8,853 nucleotides of DNA from an uncultured Clostridia bacterium (GTDB taxonomy: Bacteria; Bacillota; Clostridia; Christensenellales; UBA1242). The DNA is taken from positions 1 through 8,853 of the forward strand of contig CANQHL010000051.1 in NCBI GenBank assembly GCA_947623775.1. The letters are read 5' to 3'. This document shows, in pieces, positions 6,052 to 8,853 of this stretch (position 1 is its first letter; every line of letters begins with the position of its first letter). The position numbers and the translations under genes are program-made. Below the pieces are notes generated by a model. It had not been told where the DNA came from. It saw only the letters and a list, made by a program, of their open reading frames with translations, and made no database searches.

Positions 6052-7890
6052 ATGAATGATAGAATTAAAGAGAAATTAAAAACATTGACAACAAAACCCG
6101 GTGTGTATGTTATGCGTGATAAAGATGGCGTTGTTATCTATGTCGGAAAAGCAAAAAATTTAAAAAATAGAGTTAGTCAATATTTCCGCAACTCACCTAA
6201 GCCCAGCAAAGTTCAGGCAATGGTGGATAATGTAGATATTTTTGAGTATTTTATCACTTTATCAGAAATGGATGCACTTGCTCTCGAAAGCAATCTTATT
6301 AAAAAATATCAACCTTTTTATAACATTCTTTTAAAGGACGGAAAACAATTCCCTTATATTAAAGTTAATCTAAAAGAAAGTTTTCCAAAATTTGAAATTG
6401 TAAGAAAGGTAAAAAAAGACGGAGCCAAATATTTTGGACCATATTTTGCAGGTATTGACCCGCGTGAAATATTAAAAACCATCAACGCGGCATTTAAAAT
6501 CAGAACATGCAATAACAAAATTACAGAAACCTCTATGGCTAAAAGAGAATGTCTTAACTATTCCCTTGGCTTATGCAATGCACCCTGCACTAAAAAGATT
6601 ACTCATGAACAATATTTAGAGGAAATTAATAAGGCAATCAACTTTTTAAACGGAAATGATGAAGAAATTGAAGAAATTTTAACAAATAAAATGATTACTG
6701 CATCAAATAATGAAAATTTCGAGAATGCCATCATTTTACGAGATAGATTGAAAATGATTAAAAAACTCAAAGATAGAATTGTCGCAAATATGCCAAAAGA
6801 TGTAACAAAAGACGTTTTTGCATACTATACTGATGGGTTGAGCGGCGTTATCACCAACATCGTTGTGCGTGGTGGTAAAATACTCGGTGTTATATCCTAT
6901 CCTTGTATTGATGCCGAACTTGAAGAGGGAGAAACTTTATTCAATTTTATAGCACAATATTATCAAAATTTAATTGTTCCAAACGAAATTATCCTTTCAC
7001 ATGAAATCCCATCACCAGAGCTTCTTTGTAACTATCTGGATAAAAAAGTAAACTTTATTCCCAATCCTCATGGAGTAAACAAAACACTTCTTGATATGGC
7101 ACTTGAAAATGCAAAGGAATATCTGGAAAAACATTTGGAAAAAGAAAAATTAAAATACAACAACACGCTCGGTGCTTTAAAAGTCCTAAAAGAAAAACTT
7201 AATTTAAAAGAAGTACCTCTTCGAATGGAATGTTATGATATTTCCAACATTAGCGGAACAAATAAAGTTTGCTCTATGGTTGTTTTTAAAAATGGAGAAC
7301 CAAGCAAAAGTGATTATCGCAAATTCAAAATAAAAACAATCAAGGGAGCAAACGACTTTGCAAGTCTTGAAGAAGCAATGCGGAGACGACTTAAACGATA
7401 TAAAGAACATAATGGCGAAAGTTTTTCTGAAAAACCAAACCTGCTTGTTATTGATGGTGGAAAAGGTCAATTATCTTCATGTTATGAAATTTTGTGTGAA
7501 TTCAACCTTCAAAACGACATTCAAATGATAAGTTTGGCAAAACGTATTGAAGAAGTTTTTGTGCCAAATAATCCGCAATCCATTCTTTTAAAACCCGCTT
7601 CTGCCGAATTAAAACTTTTACAAAGAATAAGAGACGAGGCACATAGATTTGCAATCACATACCATAGAAATATAAGAACAGCAAAGCAAACTAAATCCGT
7701 CTTAGATGAAATTCCGGGAGTCGGTCCTAAAAAACGCGATGCCCTGCTTTCCGCTTTCGGAACTAGTAAAGAAATTGCAAACACAAGCATAGATGTTCTT
7801 GAAACTCTACCACAAATAAATCATAATCTTGCTGTAACAATATATGAATATTTCAAAAATCACCCGATTGATTATTCGCCTGAGGAATAA
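6052..7890 (+). CDS. uvrC: Excinuclease ABC subunit C (UvrC endonuclease)
   Basis: UvrC makes both incisions around DNA lesions in nucleotide excision repair, after UvrA and UvrB load on the damage. At 612 residues it is full length (E. coli about 610). The N-terminal GIY-YIG nuclease (about 12-95) shows GVY (17-19), YVG (30-32), R40 and the catalytic glutamate E79 in ALESNLIKKYQPFYN; it makes the 3' cut. Four cysteines (C153, C167, C175, C179) match the positions known to hold a 4Fe-4S cluster in E. coli UvrC. A UVR motif that binds UvrB lies near 205-240. The RNase H-like nuclease making the 5' cut has D396 (YDISNISG), D468 (VIDGGKGQL) and H531 (RDEAHRF). A helix-hairpin-helix DNA-binding region with IPGVGPKKRDALL starts at 554. 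The N-terminus MNDRIKEKLK fits the family, supporting this start. It appears monocistronic, with its own promoter and terminator. Confidence 0.98.
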   Translation: MNDRIKEKLKTLTTKPGVYVMRDKDGVVIYVGKAKNLKNRVSQYFRNSPKPSKVQAMVDNVDIFEYFITLSEMDALALESNLIKKYQPFYNILLKDGKQFPYIKVNLKESFPKFEIVRKVKKDGAKYFGPYFAGIDPREILKTINAAFKIRTCNNKITETSMAKRECLNYSLGLCNAPCTKKITHEQYLEEINKAINFLNGNDEEIEEILTNKMITASNNENFENAIILRDRLKMIKKLKDRIVANMPKDVTKDVFAYYTDGLSGVITNIVVRGGKILGVISYPCIDAELEEGETLFNFIAQYYQNLIVPNEIILSHEIPSPELLCNYLDKKVNFIPNPHGVNKTLLDMALENAKEYLEKHLEKEKLKYNNTLGALKVLKEKLNLKEVPLRMECYDISNISGTNKVCSMVVFKNGEPSKSDYRKFKIKTIKGANDFASLEEAMRRRLKRYKEHNGESFSEKPNLLVIDGGKGQLSSCYEILCEFNLQNDIQMISLAKRIEEVFVPNNPQSILLKPASAELKLLQRIRDEAHRFAITYHRNIRTAKQTKSVLDEIPGVGPKKRDALLSAFGTSKEIANTSIDVLETLPQINHNLAVTIYEYFKNHPIDYSPEE

Positions 7891-7926
7891 TTTACTAAAA
7901 AAGGCGTAAAAACTCGCAAAAAAACT

Positions 7927-7962
7927 GATTTTTATTGAATTTTTCAATAAAAATCTTTTTTT
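7927..7962 (+). terminator. Rho-independent terminator of uvrC
   Basis: GATTTTTATTGAA (7927-7939) pairs perfectly with TTCAATAAAAATC (7943-7955), a 13-bp stem with a 3-base loop, followed directly by seven T. It lies 36 bases after the uvrC stop. The stem is AT-rich, but the length and T-tract make termination likely. Confidence 0.85.
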
Positions 7963-8014
7963 ATTCCTAAACAGGCAAAATATCAAAAATATTTTTTTAA
8001 TTATTCAAATTTGT

Positions 8015-8043
8015 TTGTTAAAAAACTCAATTATTGATATACT
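8015..8043 (+). promoter_or_regulatory. Extended -10 sigma-A promoter for the dehydrogenase gene
   Basis: TTGTTA (8015-8020) and TATACT (8038-8043) are 17 bases apart, with TG one base before the -10 (8035-8036) giving an extended -10. Transcription would begin near 8050, just upstream of AGGAGG (8051-8056), so the leader is only about 12 bases. With the uvrC terminator upstream, this starts a new transcription unit. Confidence 0.65.
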
Positions 8044-8061
8044 TATTTTTAGGAGGATTTT

Positions 8062-8853
8062 ATGGATAAAATTAAAATGGTTCAATATGGTTGTGGAAAA
8101 ATGAGTAAATACACAATCAATTACGCTTTGGAAAAAGGCGTGGAACTTGTCGGAGCATTTGACATTGACAAAAATAAAATTGGCAAAGATGTGTCAATAG
8201 TTACAGGTGGAGAAAACCTTGGCATAAAAATACAAAATGCAAAACAATTTAACAAATTTTTGCAAGAAAATGAGGTGGATATTGCTATTATCACAACCAC
8301 AAGTTTATTTAAAGAAAACTACCCAATTTATGAAATTTGTGCAAAAAATGGCGTAAACGCTATTTCAACTTGCGAAGAGGCTTTTTATGCACAGAACTCT
8401 TCCCCTGCCCTTGCAGAAAAGCTAGATGAACTTGCAAAGGAAAATGGTTGTACAATTTGCGGAAGCGGCTATCAAGATGTTTTCTGGGGCAACCTTATAA
8501 GTGTTATTGGTGGAGCAACTCACAAAATAACTAAAATTATAGGAAAATCAAGTTATAATGTGGAAGATTATGGCATTTCTCTTGCAAAAGTGCATGGTGC
8601 TGGACTAACAGTTGAAGAATTTCAACGAGAAATCGCATCTGTAGATGAAATTTCAGATGAAGAACGTGCAAAACTTATAGAAGAGGGAAATTATAGCCCA
8701 AGCTATATGTGGAATGTAAATGGCTGGCTATGTTCTAAACTAGGCCTTCATATCAAAAGCCAAACACAAAAAACTACGCCACAAATTGCCACAGAGGATA
8801 TTTACAGTTCAACCCTTAATATGACAATCAAAAAAGGCGATTGCACAGGAATG
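8062..8853 (+). CDS. DapB/Ord-like NAD(P)-dependent dehydrogenase, 3' truncated by window edge
   Basis: The frame is open from ATG 8062 to the last base, giving 264 residues with no stop. AGGAGG (8051-8056) lies 5 bases before the ATG. The N-terminus MDKIKMVQYGCGKMSKYTI holds a Rossmann nucleotide-binding turn (YGCGKM, 9-14); the acidic D34 in VGAFDID after the second strand hints at NAD rather than NADP. ISTCEEAFY (101-109) and GAGLTVEEF (179-187) resemble the family that includes 2,4-diaminopentanoate dehydrogenase (Ord, ornithine fermentation) and the dihydrodipicolinate reductase N-terminal domain. From about 211 the sequence YSPSYMWNVNGWLCSKLGLH differs from the VGLPES-type region I expect in classical Ord, so the substrate is uncertain. 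It is likely a cytoplasmic oxidoreductase acting on an amino or imino compound. The neighbours do not indicate a pathway, and the downstream genes are out of view. Confidence 0.75.
   Translation, partial: MDKIKMVQYGCGKMSKYTINYALEKGVELVGAFDIDKNKIGKDVSIVTGGENLGIKIQNAKQFNKFLQENEVDIAIITTTSLFKENYPIYEICAKNGVNAISTCEEAFYAQNSSPALAEKLDELAKENGCTICGSGYQDVFWGNLISVIGGATHKITKIIGKSSYNVEDYGISLAKVHGAGLTVEEFQREIASVDEISDEERAKLIEEGNYSPSYMWNVNGWLCSKLGLHIKSQTQKTTPQIATEDIYSSTLNMTIKKGDCTGM

Noticed and set aside
1..8853. CRISPR array, insertion sequence, prophage, tRNA/rRNA or new defence system
   Set aside because: No regularly spaced repeats, transposase motifs, terminal inverted repeats, cloverleaf sequences or defence-type domains were seen; the coding content is mostly housekeeping.

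Overview
The window comes from an AT-rich bacterial chromosome and reads as a low-GC Bacillota-type (Clostridia-like) genome. The evidence for this is strong AGGAGG-type ribosome binding sites, sigma-A-like promoters, a HelD-family RNA polymerase recycling ATPase, a Bacillus-like GyrA and a UvrC close to the family norm. Every gene is on the + strand. Stops are TAA or TAG, and the tryptophans I checked are TGG, so the standard genetic code fits and a TGA=Trp Mollicute code is not indicated. The exact genus cannot be read from this sequence.

Layout, left to right: (1) bases 1-1916, the 3' three quarters of gyrA; (2) 1943-4003, a HelD-like ATPase starting at GTG 26 bases after gyrA and probably co-transcribed with it; (3) 4004-4394, an AT-rich gap with three perfect DnaA boxes, two of them inside copies of a 20-bp direct repeat; (4) 4395-5711, hisS, of the bacterial class that resembles eukaryotic and Bacteroidetes HisRS rather than the Bacillus type; (5) 5712-6051, a very AT-rich gap with one terminator-like hairpin carrying a long C-rich loop, and a promoter directly abutting uvrC; (6) 6052-7890, uvrC, with a strong terminator behind it; (7) 8062-8853, the 5' part of a DapB/Ord-like NAD(P)-dependent dehydrogenase with its own extended -10 promoter and AGGAGG site.

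Most of the coding content is core information processing: DNA supercoiling (GyrA), clearing stalled RNA polymerase (HelD), histidine tRNA charging (HisRS) and nucleotide excision repair (UvrC). A metabolic dehydrogenase begins a new transcription unit at the right edge. The most interesting signal is the DnaA-box cluster beside gyrA. It could be part of the replication origin or a DnaA-titration/regulatory cluster. I see no CRISPR array, prophage, insertion sequence, tRNA or rRNA, and no clear evidence of a new defence or mobile system.
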